Position numbers and translations under genes: made by a program. A stretch of DNA of 31,156 bases, taken from the NCBI GenBank assembly GCA_041689775.1, contig JBDNFP010000211.1, positions 1-31,156 of the forward strand. The letters are read 5' to 3'. Positions 1-9,900 of the stretch are shown here, one piece after another (the stretch's first letter is position 1; each line of letters begins with the position of its first letter). This stretch comes from JBDNFP01 sp041689775. GTDB lineage: Bacteria; Bacteroidota; Bacteroidia; Cytophagales; Spirosomataceae. The notes beneath the pieces are model-generated. The model was not told where the DNA came from. It saw only the letters and a program-made list of their open reading frames with translations, and made no database searches.

Positions 1-96
1 ATAAAACGCCTAGAACTAAGTACTAAGGCAGAATTAGTTTGTATTATTAATTTAGTCAAATCAATGGCTAATATTCTCTATATCAAATATTTATAA

Positions 97-133
97 AAAT
101 ATAACAGCTACAAGCTAATAGCTATCAGCTACT
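97..133. repeat. AGCTA-rich short tandem repeat
   Basis: The motif AGCTA/AGCT recurs four to five times in about 35 bases (agctacaagctaatagctatcagcta). Related wording (gatagctatt, atagctgttggctatt) occurs in the gap at 21002-21130. It looks like a fragment of a dispersed intergenic repeat, but two copies in one window do not prove a family. Confidence 0.3.
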
Positions 134-168
134 TAGATCACATTGAAGTAACGGCCCAAAAAGAAGTA

Positions 169-513
169 ATGGAGGAAGCCTTGCACCATGCTAAGGCAGC
201 TTCCCACATCGTTGGTAATCCTGCGTTTGTCGAACTATACGAAGAGTTCAGCGGAAAGGAACTTAATGGCAAACTCATTCGGTCAAAATATGACCTATTA
301 GGTATTCTAGCCTCGGGCGCTAAGCTAACGATGATGGAAGATAAAGCAGAAATCCAAACTCCCATTGAAGTCAGGCTACCCGTGGAAGAAGAGTTAACCG
401 AAAAGTTACCCATTTGGATGATCGTTGCGGTAGTCAGTGGTGCTTGTGCCTTACTAGTAATACTATTTTTTGCGTTTAGAGGCCGCAAAGCTTCGAGGGA
501 TTACGTTGTCTAA
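169..513 (+). CDS. Hypothetical single-pass membrane protein, possibly a 5'-truncated remnant
   Basis: I do not recognise this 114-residue protein. It has a charged N-terminal part of about 80 residues rich in Glu, Lys and Ala, then one clear membrane segment (about residues 83-103, starting IWMIVAVVSG), then a short basic tail (RGRKASRD). This suggests a C-terminally anchored protein with most of its mass on one side of the membrane. The frame stays open upstream to a stop at 94-96 and the added codons (136-168) look like coding sequence, yet there is no ATG, GTG or TTG start before 169. The gene may therefore have lost its 5' end, or start at 169 with a poor ribosome site. The opposite-strand ORF in the same place is Ser-rich and looks like a shadow. 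Function unknown; it is 380 bases upstream of the restriction locus. Confidence 0.4.
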   Translation: MEEALHHAKAASHIVGNPAFVELYEEFSGKELNGKLIRSKYDLLGILASGAKLTMMEDKAEIQTPIEVRLPVEEELTEKLPIWMIVAVVSGACALLVILFFAFRGRKASRDYVV

Positions 514-892
514 CAAATCATAACATTGCCCCACAAAAGCAGACTTGATATCCAGTAACCTACGGCACTTTCTGCATAATAGGCCCAAAATGCGCTGATA
601 CAATAAAAAAAGAGAGTACTATCAGCCGTAAATGAAGGTATGAGCGATTGTAGGCTGTTGTCTGCGGATGTAGTACAAAAATGCGCTGGATTTCAGAAGG
701 GTAGGTAGTAGGCAAGACCTCCCTACCCGGTCATAATGGATAAAGTAAGCTACCGTTTACTAAAATAAAGACTTATAGTAGGTATAAAACTAGGGAAAAT
801 GGATTTAGATACTATATCGAATATCCGAACAAATGGGCTTATTTTACGTGCAGTAAGTACATTAACATACCCGGAAATGAAAGCCACTACGT
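514..892. other. 379-base intergenic stretch upstream of hsdM
   Basis: No ORF of credible length on either strand and no recognisable RNA gene. The 11-mer aaaatgcgctg occurs twice (587-597 and 678-688), which is weak evidence for a repeat. I found no good Bacteroidota promoter (TTG-N20-TAnnTTTG) in front of hsdM. Confidence 0.4.
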
Positions 893-3045
893 GTGGCCCA
901 TTTCTACAAAAGACACCTATCTACTTTGAACAACGAACAACTCCAAAAACTTGAAGCCGACCTGTGGAACGCCGCCAATTCCATGCGAGCCTATGGGGGT
1001 ATAAAAGCTTCTGACTACGCTGTGCCCGTGCTGGGCCTTATTTTCCTACGCTTTGCCGACAACAAGTACAGCAACTTTGAGGCTGATATACAGGCCGAAT
1101 ACGAAAAATATAAAGGTACCCGCATGGAACGGGAGCTGGATAAGATCGCCATTGAGAAGTGTGGCTTTTACCTGCCCGAAAACGCCCGCTACGATTACCT
1201 GCTCAATCTGTCCGGCGACCAGAAAGCCGCCGGGGCCATCAAGGAAGCAATGGAGGCCATTGAAAGCTACCAGGACGCCAAATTTGAGGGAGTGCTACCG
1301 AAGGATGCTTACTTCGACATTGAGAAAAAGAAGGACGATATACTACCTAAACTGCTGCGGGCCTTCTCGGATATTCCCAAAGACGCCAGCGGTGATATTT
1401 TCGGTAAGATTTACGAGTATTTCCTGGGCAACTTCGCCCTGAGCGAAGGACAAAAGGGGGGCGAGTTCTTTACGCCTCCTTCCGTGGTTCGCTTCATTGT
1501 GGAAGTTATCGAGCCCTACGCGGGTAAGATTTACGATCCGGCTTGCGGTTCGGGGGGTATGTTTGTGCAATCTGGCAAGTTTGTACAGGAAGCCAACCAC
1601 GACGTCGCCGATATTTATGTCTACGGACAAGAATACATGGGCGAAACCGTGCGATTGGCCAAGATGAACCTATTGGTGAACAACCTCCGGGGCGAAATTA
1701 CCGAAACCAACTCTCACAGTACTGACCCTTACAAAGGTCTTGGAAAGTTTGATTACGTAATGGCCAATCCGCCTTTTAACGTCAAAACTGTCCAGGAAAA
1801 TACCGTTAAAGGCGACCCCCGCTTTACAGCGTATGGCTTACCTACCAACAAGGGCAAGAAGGACGACAAGATCACCGACGCTAACTACCTCTGGATTTCG
1901 CTCTTTGCCAGTTCACTGAACTCAACCGGACGGGCGGGCTTTGTGATGGCCAACTCGGCTTCCGACGCCCGCAACTCTGAGTACGACATCCGAAAGAAGA
2001 TCGTGGACAGTGGCATTGTGGAGTGCATGGTGACCATGCCTACCAATATGTTTTATACCGTGACGCTCCCCGCCACGATCTGGTTTTTTGATAAGGGCAA
2101 GGTACATACCGACCGCAAGGATACGATTCTGTTTCTGGATGGGCGCAATACTTACCGGCAGCTCGACCGCGCCCACCGCGACTGGTCGGAGGAGCAGGTG
2201 CAGAACCTCGCCGCCGTGGTGCGCCTCTACCGGGGCGAAACCACCGCTACCTGGAACTGGTAGACCACTATGTAAAGGAGGCTAAAACCGCATTGGATAC
2301 CCTTCCGCTACGATTGTATGAATACCGAGTACAACTAGACGATACCCTCAACGCCCTGCGCAAGTACTACGCCCATGCCAAGGAAAAATACAAACCTGAG
2401 CAACTCAAAAAGATAGCAGCAGCGGCATTGCCGGAAGCCTTGCAAGCACTACAACTACCGCCTATCGTCGAACCTACCAACACAACTCCCCCACCAGAAG
2501 CTGACGCTTTCCCCGGCCTCGACAATGCCGAACAGCGGCTATTTGCCGAAGGGCTCAGCGGCGTACTGGAAGGCTACGGAGAGGTACTAACCGAAACCAA
2601 CGAGCAAAAAAATAAGCTAGCTGACCTCTGGAAACAGGCCGACTCATTGCTAAAACTCAAAAATGACAAAGCCTGGACCGACCTTGACCTAAACCAAGCG
2701 AGTAAGCAACTAGACCTACAACAGCAAAAAGCCCAGAAAGCCCTCGATACGACACGTTACTGGCAAGAAAGCATGGCCTGGCTCCACGAGCGCTTCCCCG
2801 AGGGTACCTACCAGGATGTAACGGGCCTTTGCAAAGCCGCTCCCCGCGAGGAGTACGCCGTGGAGCAGGATTATTCGCTGAATGCCGGGCGGTATGTGGG
2901 AGTAGAAATTGAAACAGAGAATATGAGCGTAAATGAATTCACTGAGTTGATAAAACTAAAAGCTGGTGAGTTCACTTCTTTGAGCAAAGACGCTATTTTT
3001 TTAGAAAAAAGTATTACTGAAACTTTGGAAAGCTTGGTAATATGA
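893..3045 (+). pseudogene. hsdM: Type I restriction-modification DNA methyltransferase subunit, frameshifted
   Basis: HsdM is the SAM-dependent N6-adenine methyltransferase of a type I system; M2S modifies and M2SR2 restricts. Part 1 (893-2263) has the HsdM N-terminal helical domain (about 12-150), SAM motif DPACGSGG at 215-222 and catalytic NPPF at 292-295. It runs to VVRLYRGE, then is thrown out of frame and stops at 2261-2263. The next frame, open from about 2239 to 3045, continues with NHRYLELVDHYVKEA, a long coiled-coil segment, and the family's C-terminal landmarks FPEGTYQDVTGLCK and LNAGRYVGV. One extra A in the AAA run at 2238-2240 would restore a protein of about 717 residues. Start is uncertain: GTG 893, or TTG 926, which gives the usual NNEQLQKLEADLW beginning. 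The stop overlaps hsdS by 4 bases (ATGA). The last 120 bases are AT-rich, like TRD1 of hsdS. Confidence 0.88.
2231..2266 (+). other. Frameshift site in hsdM (one base missing in A-run)
   Basis: Frame 2 reads CGG GGC GAA ACC ACC and ends at TAG 2261. Frame 1, re-reading A2239, gives AAC CAC CGC TAC CTG GAA and runs on into the HsdM C-terminal part. The expected sequence has four A's where three are seen at 2238-2240. A slippery heptamer of the X XXY YYZ type is not present, so a deletion (biological or a sequencing error) is more likely than programmed frameshifting. Confidence 0.8.
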
Positions 3046-4208
3046 AACTAGAACACGTCAAGCTTGAAGACATTGCTGTTTTCCAAAGGGGTTTTGATAT
3101 TACGGTTAAAGAGCAGCAAGAAGGTATAGTACCTGTTATCTCATCAGGTGGTATTTCCAGTCATCATAATGAATTCAAAGTTCGAGGTCCTGGTGTAGTA
3201 ATTGGCAGAAAGGGTACCCTTGGAACAGTACATTATTCAGAAAGTGACTTTTGGCCGCATGATACGACATTATGGGTTAAAGATTTTAGAGGAAACGATC
3301 CAAAATTCGTTTATTATTTCCTTAAAACACTTGGTTTGGAGCGTTTTGATGCTGGTGCCTCAAACCCTACTTTGAACCGTAATCACATCCATAAATTAAA
3401 AGTCAAATTACCCAATTTTAAAGTAAGGAGTAAAATCGCCTCCATCCTCTCGGCCTATGATGAACTGATCGAAAACAACACCCAACGCATCGCCCTGCTG
3501 GAACAGATGGCGCAGGAAATCTACAAGGAGTGGTTTGTGCGTCTACGCTTTCCGGGCTATGAGGAGGTACCCCTGGTGGATGGGTTGCCGCAGGGGTGGG
3601 AACGGGTGAAGATAAAGGAGTTTGGCAAGGTAATAACGGGAAAAACCCCGAGCACAAAAGTTGAGGACTACTTTAACGGGGATATTCCTTTCTTGAAAAT
3701 TCCAGATATGGAACAAGGGATATTTATACTCAAAACCCAAGAAACCCTTACCGAAAAAGGAGCCAATAGCCAATCAAAACAATTTGTTCCAGCAGATTCA
3801 ATAAGTGTGAGTTGTATAGGATCAATAGGCAAGATTGCGATATTAAATAGGGATTCACAGACCAATCAGCAGATTAATTCTATAATTATTCGAGTAAAAA
3901 CACTGAGAGAGTACTTGTATTTTACGTTAAAAGATATGAAGCAAACTTTTGAAAGTTTCGCTGCAACCGGTGCTACAATGGGTAATTTAAGTAAAGGTAA
4001 ATTCGAGTCGATGGCGATTTTAAGACCGAATAAATACACTTTAAAACTATATAGTGAAACTGTTAACCCTATATTCGAAGAAATAAAAATCCTGTCTCTG
4101 AAAAACGAAAACCTAAAACAAACCCGCGACCTGCTGCTACCTCGGCTGATTAGCGGGAAGCTCTCGGTGGAGCACTTGGTAGACGAACCCCAGCAGGAAA
4201 CGGCCTGA
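3042..4208 (+). CDS. hsdS: Type I restriction-modification specificity subunit
   Basis: HsdS chooses the DNA target of the complex. This 388-residue protein has the standard layout of two target recognition domains joined by helical spacers: TRD1 (about 1-130), central conserved helix (131-185, with NNTQRIALLEQMAQEIYKEW and DGLPQGWE), TRD2 (186-340) and a distal helix (about 350-378, with LLLPRLISGKLS). The start ATG lies inside the hsdM stop (ATGA overlap), implying coupled translation. Both TRD coding stretches (about 3040-3425 and 3640-4105) are much richer in A+T than the spacer between them (3430-3635), a mosaic typical of TRD exchange. Length is normal and the frame is intact. The recognition sequence cannot be read from the protein; two different TRDs imply a bipartite target. 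Confidence 0.93.
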   Translation: MKLEHVKLEDIAVFQRGFDITVKEQQEGIVPVISSGGISSHHNEFKVRGPGVVIGRKGTLGTVHYSESDFWPHDTTLWVKDFRGNDPKFVYYFLKTLGLERFDAGASNPTLNRNHIHKLKVKLPNFKVRSKIASILSAYDELIENNTQRIALLEQMAQEIYKEWFVRLRFPGYEEVPLVDGLPQGWERVKIKEFGKVITGKTPSTKVEDYFNGDIPFLKIPDMEQGIFILKTQETLTEKGANSQSKQFVPADSISVSCIGSIGKIAILNRDSQTNQQINSIIIRVKTLREYLYFTLKDMKQTFESFAATGATMGNLSKGKFESMAILRPNKYTLKLYSETVNPIFEEIKILSLKNENLKQTRDLLLPRLISGKLSVEHLVDEPQQETA

Positions 4209-4237
4209 GGTACCCATGATGGCTTGCTGACTGAATT

Positions 4238-4268
4238 TTGTTACTAATTTTCAAATTACCTATCTTGG
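4238..4268 (+). promoter_or_regulatory. Candidate promoter of the toxin-antitoxin pair
   Basis: TTG at 4238-4240, 20 bases, then TATCTTGG at 4261-4268, one base off the Bacteroidota TAnnTTTG box. It lies in the 81-base gap after hsdS and would start transcripts about 15 bases before the antitoxin ATG, so the pair may be transcribed independently of hsdMS. Confidence 0.4.
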
Positions 4269-4289
4269 TATAGAAAAAAAACATCTGAT

Positions 4290-4511
4290 ATGCTGACTGC
4301 AATTGAAGGTACCTACGAAAATGGGAAAATAAAACTGAAACGCCAGCCCAAAACACATGGGAAGGTAAAGGTGATGGTTGTATTTGAGGAAGAAGTACCT
4401 GAACTCACAACCCCTGCCCCCCACAAGCGCCCGTTTGGCCTGCTCGCCGGAGCCATTCATCTGAGCCCGGACTTTGACGAACCCCTCGACGACCTGCAAG
4501 ACTACATGTAA
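4290..4511 (+). CDS. AF2212-like / DUF2281-type antitoxin
   Basis: A 73-residue protein beginning MLTAIEGTYENGKIKLKR, then KVKVMVVFEEE. This is the beta-strand pattern of small antitoxins of the AF2212-like/DUF2281 type (T-a-i-e-G-t-y-e-n-G-k-I-x-L, then K-V-x-V-x-F). Those usually sit directly upstream of a PIN-domain toxin, as here. The C-terminal half (HKRPFGLLAGAIHLSPDFDEPLDDL) is the expected toxin-wrapping tail. The stop at 4509-4511 is one base before the toxin ATG at 4513, so the two are translated as a unit. By analogy it would neutralise the toxin and repress the shared promoter; repression is inferred from family habit. Confidence 0.72.
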   Translation: MLTAIEGTYENGKIKLKRQPKTHGKVKVMVVFEEEVPELTTPAPHKRPFGLLAGAIHLSPDFDEPLDDLQDYM

Positions 4512-4512
4512 C

Positions 4513-4908
4513 ATGCGCTACCTCCTGGATACCCACACCTTACTTTGGTTTATCGGGCGCGGCGCGTCCCTGTCCGGCAAAGCCCGCGAACTAATCGAAG
4601 ACCCTCAGAATGAAATACTGGTGAGCACCATCAGTTTGTTTGAGATAACCATTAAGCTAAAAACAGGAAAGCTGAGCCTGGATAAGCCCCTGGATGAATT
4701 CTACCAAGCCATCCAGGATACGCTGATCGAAGAAATTCCAGTGACCAAGCCCCACCTACTAGCCTACCAAACAATCCCGCTCATCGCCGACCACCGCGAC
4801 CCGTTCGACCGCCTGATCGTAGCCACCGCCCTGGTAGAGCAGGCTGACATTATCAGCCTGGACACCAAGTTTCAGTATTATACCACCCTGGTCAAAACCG
4901 TCTGGTAG
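4513..4908 (+). CDS. vapC: PIN-domain ribonuclease toxin (VapC family)
   Basis: A 131-residue PIN domain protein. The acidic metal site is visible: D6 in YLLDTH, E44 in SLFEIT, D96 and D99 in HRDPFDRLIVATA, and D117 in SLDTKF. Toxins of this family cut RNA (tRNA or rRNA in studied cases); the target here is unknown. The frame is open from 4474, but the start is placed at ATG 4513 because family members begin M-x-Y-L-L-D-T-H and this ATG follows the antitoxin stop by one base. Length matches the family and all active-site residues are kept, so it should be active. Its place inside a restriction locus suggests an addiction element that stabilises the island. Confidence 0.88.
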   Translation: MRYLLDTHTLLWFIGRGASLSGKARELIEDPQNEILVSTISLFEITIKLKTGKLSLDKPLDEFYQAIQDTLIEEIPVTKPHLLAYQTIPLIADHRDPFDRLIVATALVEQADIISLDTKFQYYTTLVKTVW

Positions 4909-4983
4909 AGCGATGAATCACTGTAAGGCGGCCTACTTTTTCCCTAATATTCACTTCAACTTCCGTTACGCTCTAACCACTCC

Positions 4984-6825
4984 ATGAGTACCATTACCAA
5001 TAAAATTGAAGCAAAACACTACTCTATCCGAGAAGTTTTAAACAACAACAAGTTCACGATTGACTATTTCCAGCGGGAATACAAGTGGGAGCGCACGCAC
5101 ATCGAGCAACTCATCGCTGACCTCGAATCAGCTTTTAACATGAGCTACCGGAGCGAACATCGGCGTGGAGAAGTAGCCATTTACAACAGCTACTATCTTG
5201 GACCGATTGTGGTAAGCGAACAAGAAAGCAAAAAGTCGATTATCGATGGACAGCAAAGGCTTACCTCACTTACCCTGCTTTTGCTATACCTAAACTCATT
5301 GCAACGGGGGCGGCCTGTCACCGTTAAGGTTGACTCCCTGATTTATTCCGAAACCTACGGGGAGAAATCATTTAATCTGGATGTGCCGGAACGTGATCAT
5401 TGCCTGGAAGCACTTTTTATCGAAGGAGAGTACGAAGTTCGGGAAACTGATGACGAGTCAATTCGGGCAATTGCAGAGCGATATGATGATCTGGCCAGTA
5501 TATTCCCAAATGAATTAAAAGAGGAAGCGTTGCCTTATTTTATCGATTGGTTGATAGACAGAGTAATACTTGTAGTAATAACGGCTTACTCAGAGGACAA
5601 CGCTTATACGATCTTCGAAACCATGAACGACCGGGGTCTTAACCTTACCCCTTCGGAAATGCTCAAAGGCTACCTGCTATCCAAGGTCAAATCGGATGCT
5701 GCCAAGCGTACCGCTATTAACGACACTTGGAAGGGAGAAATCAAAAAACTGCATGACATCAGTGCCGACGAAGACTTGCGATTCTTTCAAAGCTGGCTGC
5801 GGGGCAAATACGCCGTGAGTATTCGGCCCGGCAAGGTAGGCTCAGCCAACGAGGACTTCGAAAAAGTAGGTACCCGCTTTCATACCTGGGTCAAAGACAA
5901 TCAGACTAAGCTAGGGCTACACACCTCCCAGGATTTCTTCGAGTTCGTTAACCGTCGATTCACCTTCTATGCTCGGGTATACCGCAAAATCTACGACGCC
6001 AAAAACAACCTAACCAAAGGCTTCGAAAATGTGTACTACGCTCGTAATTGGGGCTTTGCCGCTTCCTTAGCCGACCCGCTGTACCTGGCCCCCATCAACC
6101 CTGACGACTCCGAGATCATTATCAACCGGAAGTTAGATTTGGTAGGGCGCTATATTGATACCTTCACGGTGTTACGGTCGGTCAACTACCGTACGTTTTC
6201 GCAAAGCTCCATCCGCTATACCATGTACAACCTGGTGCTCGAAATCAGAAGCAAAAGCGTAGCCGAACTAGCCGCTGTTCTGCGGGATAAGCTGGAAAGT
6301 ATGGAGGAAAAGCTAAGTGGATTGTCCCGGTTTCAACTCCACGAGAAGAACAAGTACTTCATCAAGTTCTTCCTGAGCCGAATCACCAGCCACATGGAGC
6401 AGCAGTCAGGCCTTAGTACCACCTTCGATACCTATTTTAGCCCTACGGATGGCAAACCCTTCGAGGTAGAGCATATCTGGGCCAACCGCTTTGAGTATCA
6501 GGCCGACGAATTTACCCAAACGGATGAGTTCCGCAGAGTACGCAACATGATCGGCGACTTACTACTGATTCAGCGCGGAACCAATCAGGCATATAGCGAT
6601 AAGCCATACGTTGAAAAACTACCTCTTTACTTACAACAAAACCTATTGGCGCAGTCATTACACCCACAATGCTACCTAACAAACCCTAATTTCAGGCACT
6701 ACATTGAGAAGTCAGGAATCCCATTCAAGTCCCATGAAGAATACAAGCGAAAAGATATAGAGGAAAGGCAGCAGGTGTATGAGCAGATTGCCGAAGAAGT
6801 CTGGAACCTGGATCATTTTCAGTAG
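4984..6825 (+). CDS. GmrSD-like DUF262 / DUF1524 (HNH) protein
   Basis: A 613-residue protein with an N-terminal DUF262 domain (ParB-like nucleotidase fold) and a C-terminal DUF1524 HNH-type nuclease domain. DUF262 marks are QREYKW at 30-35, DGQQRLTSL at 88-96 and MNDRGLNLTPSEML from 214. The nuclease part has VEHIW with H497, followed by RNMIGDLLLIQRGTNQAYSDKPY, the expected N/K-rich end of the HNH-like fold. Related proteins include the GmrSD type IV enzyme, which cuts glucosylated hydroxymethylcytosine DNA using NTP, and BrxU; the substrate here cannot be told from sequence. It lies between the toxin and hsdR on the same strand, with 75- and 79-base gaps, so it may have its own transcription. 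Such additional DUF262 genes are often found inside type I loci. Confidence 0.85.
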   Translation: MSTITNKIEAKHYSIREVLNNNKFTIDYFQREYKWERTHIEQLIADLESAFNMSYRSEHRRGEVAIYNSYYLGPIVVSEQESKKSIIDGQQRLTSLTLLLLYLNSLQRGRPVTVKVDSLIYSETYGEKSFNLDVPERDHCLEALFIEGEYEVRETDDESIRAIAERYDDLASIFPNELKEEALPYFIDWLIDRVILVVITAYSEDNAYTIFETMNDRGLNLTPSEMLKGYLLSKVKSDAAKRTAINDTWKGEIKKLHDISADEDLRFFQSWLRGKYAVSIRPGKVGSANEDFEKVGTRFHTWVKDNQTKLGLHTSQDFFEFVNRRFTFYARVYRKIYDAKNNLTKGFENVYYARNWGFAASLADPLYLAPINPDDSEIIINRKLDLVGRYIDTFTVLRSVNYRTFSQSSIRYTMYNLVLEIRSKSVAELAAVLRDKLESMEEKLSGLSRFQLHEKNKYFIKFFLSRITSHMEQQSGLSTTFDTYFSPTDGKPFEVEHIWANRFEYQADEFTQTDEFRRVRNMIGDLLLIQRGTNQAYSDKPYVEKLPLYLQQNLLAQSLHPQCYLTNPNFRHYIEKSGIPFKSHEEYKRKDIEERQQVYEQIAEEVWNLDHFQ

Positions 6826-6904
6826 TTGCTTCTGACATTCTTGGCCTACATCTACCCTTAAAGATTACACACATACCATATCCTTAACTTTAAACCAGCC
6901 TATT

Positions 6905-9900
6905 ATGGCTTTCCTAAACGAATCCCACATCGAAGAGGCCGACATCCAATATTTTAAGATGATGCTCGGCTATAAACACCTTGACGCGTGCAATAAAGAA
7001 CTGCTAGGTCGTGACAACCTAAAAGATGTCGTCCTGAGAGACCGCCTTTTGGCAGCCCTTGCTCGCCTCAACCCAGAGATTCCTGTTAATTGTCGCGCCT
7101 ACGCTGCCAACGAACTGACCCGAAGCCGGGTGAGCCTGACGCCCATCATGGCCAACAAGGAGGTGTACGAGCTGATCCGAAAGGGAGTACCCGTTACGTA
7201 CACCAATAAGGAGGGCAAAGAACAAACCGACTACGTGCGGGTGCTGGACTTTGCCAACCCGGATAGCCCAGACAATGAGTTTCTGGTGGTCTCGCAGCTG
7301 AGTATTGAGTATTTACAGACGGAGAACATTACCCGTCGTCCTGACCTGCTTCTCTACGTCAATGGCCTTCCGCTGGTTATGATCGAGCTGAAAAACGCCA
7401 CCGAAAAAGCCAAGGTAGGATATGATAAAAACCTGAAAGATTACCGCCGGGATATTCCGCAGTTATTCTGGTATAACCTCTTTGTGTGCGTTTCCAATGG
7501 TATCGAAACCCGTGTAGGCGGCTTCGAGGCTAGTTGGGAGCACTTTTTTACCTGGGTGAAGTTGCAAGACTCTGCCGTGGAGCATAGTCAAATGACTCTG
7601 AAAGAGGTTGAGGCTGCCAGTACAAAAGTTAACAAGCGCCTCAGTCTGAAACTTTTTGGCGAAGGTCTTTGCACCAAGGCCAACTTGCTTGACTACTTCG
7701 AAAACTTTGTATTGTATCACAAAAACAAGGCAAAGATTCTCGCCAAAAACCACCAATACCTCGGAGTAAATAATGCTTATCGCTCCCTGGCAAAAACTGT
7801 AAATTCTGGGGCAAAGCGAGACGGTAAGCTAGGGGTATTCTGGCATACACAAGGATCAGGTAAGTCGTATTCCATGATCTTCTTCTCACGCAAGGTTAAC
7901 TACAAGCTCGATGGTAACTGGTCCTTCCTGATTCTGACCGACCGTCGTGACCTGGACGATCAGATTTATCGAAACTTTCTGGAAACAGAAGCTATAATCG
8001 AAAGCAAAGCCCAACGGAAGAACTACTACCGCCCTACTTCACGAGATTTATTACGGCAGTACTTACAAGCCAATCGTAGCTACCTTTTTGCGCTCATCCA
8101 TAAGTTCGGAATTGAAAAAGGCAAGACTTTCCCCGTACTCACCGAGCGAGACAACTGGATTGTGATGGTAGATGAAGCCCATCGCACCCAATATAAGGGT
8201 CTGGCCGAAAATATGCGTATTGCTATGCCGAACGCCCAATATATCGCTTTTACAGGTACTCCACTACTCCAAAATGCCCTCACAAAAGAATGGTTTGGAC
8301 CCTACGTATCAGAGTACAACTTTGCCCAGAGCATTGAAGATGGAGCCACCGTACCAATGTTTTACAAGAAAAGTGTCCCGAAGGTAGAACAAGTAAATGA
8401 AAAGCTGATAGGCGAAGCTGCTGAAATACTGGAAGACGAAAACCTGAGCGAAGAACAGAAAAAGAAACTCGACCAGGAGTACTCAACGCTACTCCACGTA
8501 GTACGCCGTGACGACCGCCTGAACGAAATTGCGAAGCATATTGTGCAGCACTACCCCTACCGGCTGGATGCGACGGATGACAACGGCAACCGCAAACCCA
8601 TGAAGGCTATGGTAATCTCCATTGATAAGTTTACCGCCGTACGGATGTACGAAAAAGTACAACACTACCAGAAAGAAGAGATAAAAGAATTACGCAAGCA
8701 AATACTGACCGTAACCGACGCCGATCAGAAAGCTCGCTTTCAAAGAGCAATTGATTTTATGAACGAAACCAAAATGGCTATCGTCATCAGCCAGGAAGGT
8801 TCGGATAAGGATGAAGAAGCAACTTTTCTGGCGGAAGGGCTGACCATTGCGCCTCATCGTCAATTAATTGACCTGCCCAATGAGGATGGCCAAAACATCG
8901 AGGATTTTTTCAAAGACCCCAACAACTCCTATCGTATAGTGTTTGTAACGGCCATGTGGATGACTGGTTTTGATGCACCTTCTATATCTACCATATACCT
9001 GGATAAGCCTTTACAGAACCACACCCTCATGCAAACGATTGCCCGAGCCAACCGGGTGATAGAGGGAAAGAAAAACGGCCTGGTGATTGACTACTTTGGA
9101 GTATTCCGAAACCTAAAAAAGGCCTTAGCCAGCTATGCCGAAGGTTCCAAAGGCAAAGCTACCGATGAGGATTCGGAAGAATTTCCAGTAAAGGATACAG
9201 AGGAAATGCTGAAATTCTTGGATGAGGCAATTGCCGAGGCCAAGAGTTTTTGTAAGACACTAGGTGCAGATATGGAGGCTATACTTGCCTTGGGAGAAAA
9301 AGGATTCCGTGAGGTTGAGCTATTTAAGGACTATGCTGATTTGATTTTGGCAAAAGATGAATATCGTAAACAGTTCAATCTATTCGAAAATACCATTTCG
9401 GCTCTCTATGATTCGGCTAGGCCGGATGTCTATGACTACCCGAAAGTACGGAAAGAACGAGATGTATTTGAATACTTACGAAAAGTAGTAGAACGTCAGA
9501 TCGATCAAGACGCTGAAGTAGAACGTGCCCGTAAACGAGTAGATACCCTGCTAGATCAAAGTGTAGTAGGCCAAGGTGATCTTTCAGGAACTAACGAGCC
9601 CATGATTATGGATACCAGCAGCTTGATTGACCTGAGCCGACTAAACTTCGAAAAGCTTCGGGAAGAATTTCCCCGAAAAGAGCACAAAAACTTACAATTT
9701 GCAGACCTGCGTGAACTGCTAGAAATGAAGCTGCGACAAATGCTCCGGCAAAACAAAATGCGGGGACACTTTTTGGAACGCTTTCAGAATGTCATCGACG
9801 AATATAACTTGGGAAGCATTTCTATCGAAGAAGCCTATGAACAGCTAATCCGTGAAGCTGAGAACCTCAGCGAAGAGCAAGGCCGGGCTGCCCGCGAAGG

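Noticed and set aside
138..488. Minus-strand ORF of 116 codons opposite the first gene
   Set aside because: Ser-rich, low-complexity translation and fully antisense to an ORF with better coding character.
2231..2266. Programmed -1 ribosomal frameshift in hsdM
   Set aside because: No slippery heptamer at the junction and no need for such control in known HsdM; deletion of one A explains it more simply.
4474..4512. Longer start of the PIN toxin
   Set aside because: The additional 13 codons lie inside the antitoxin gene; the family starts at the ATG at 4513.
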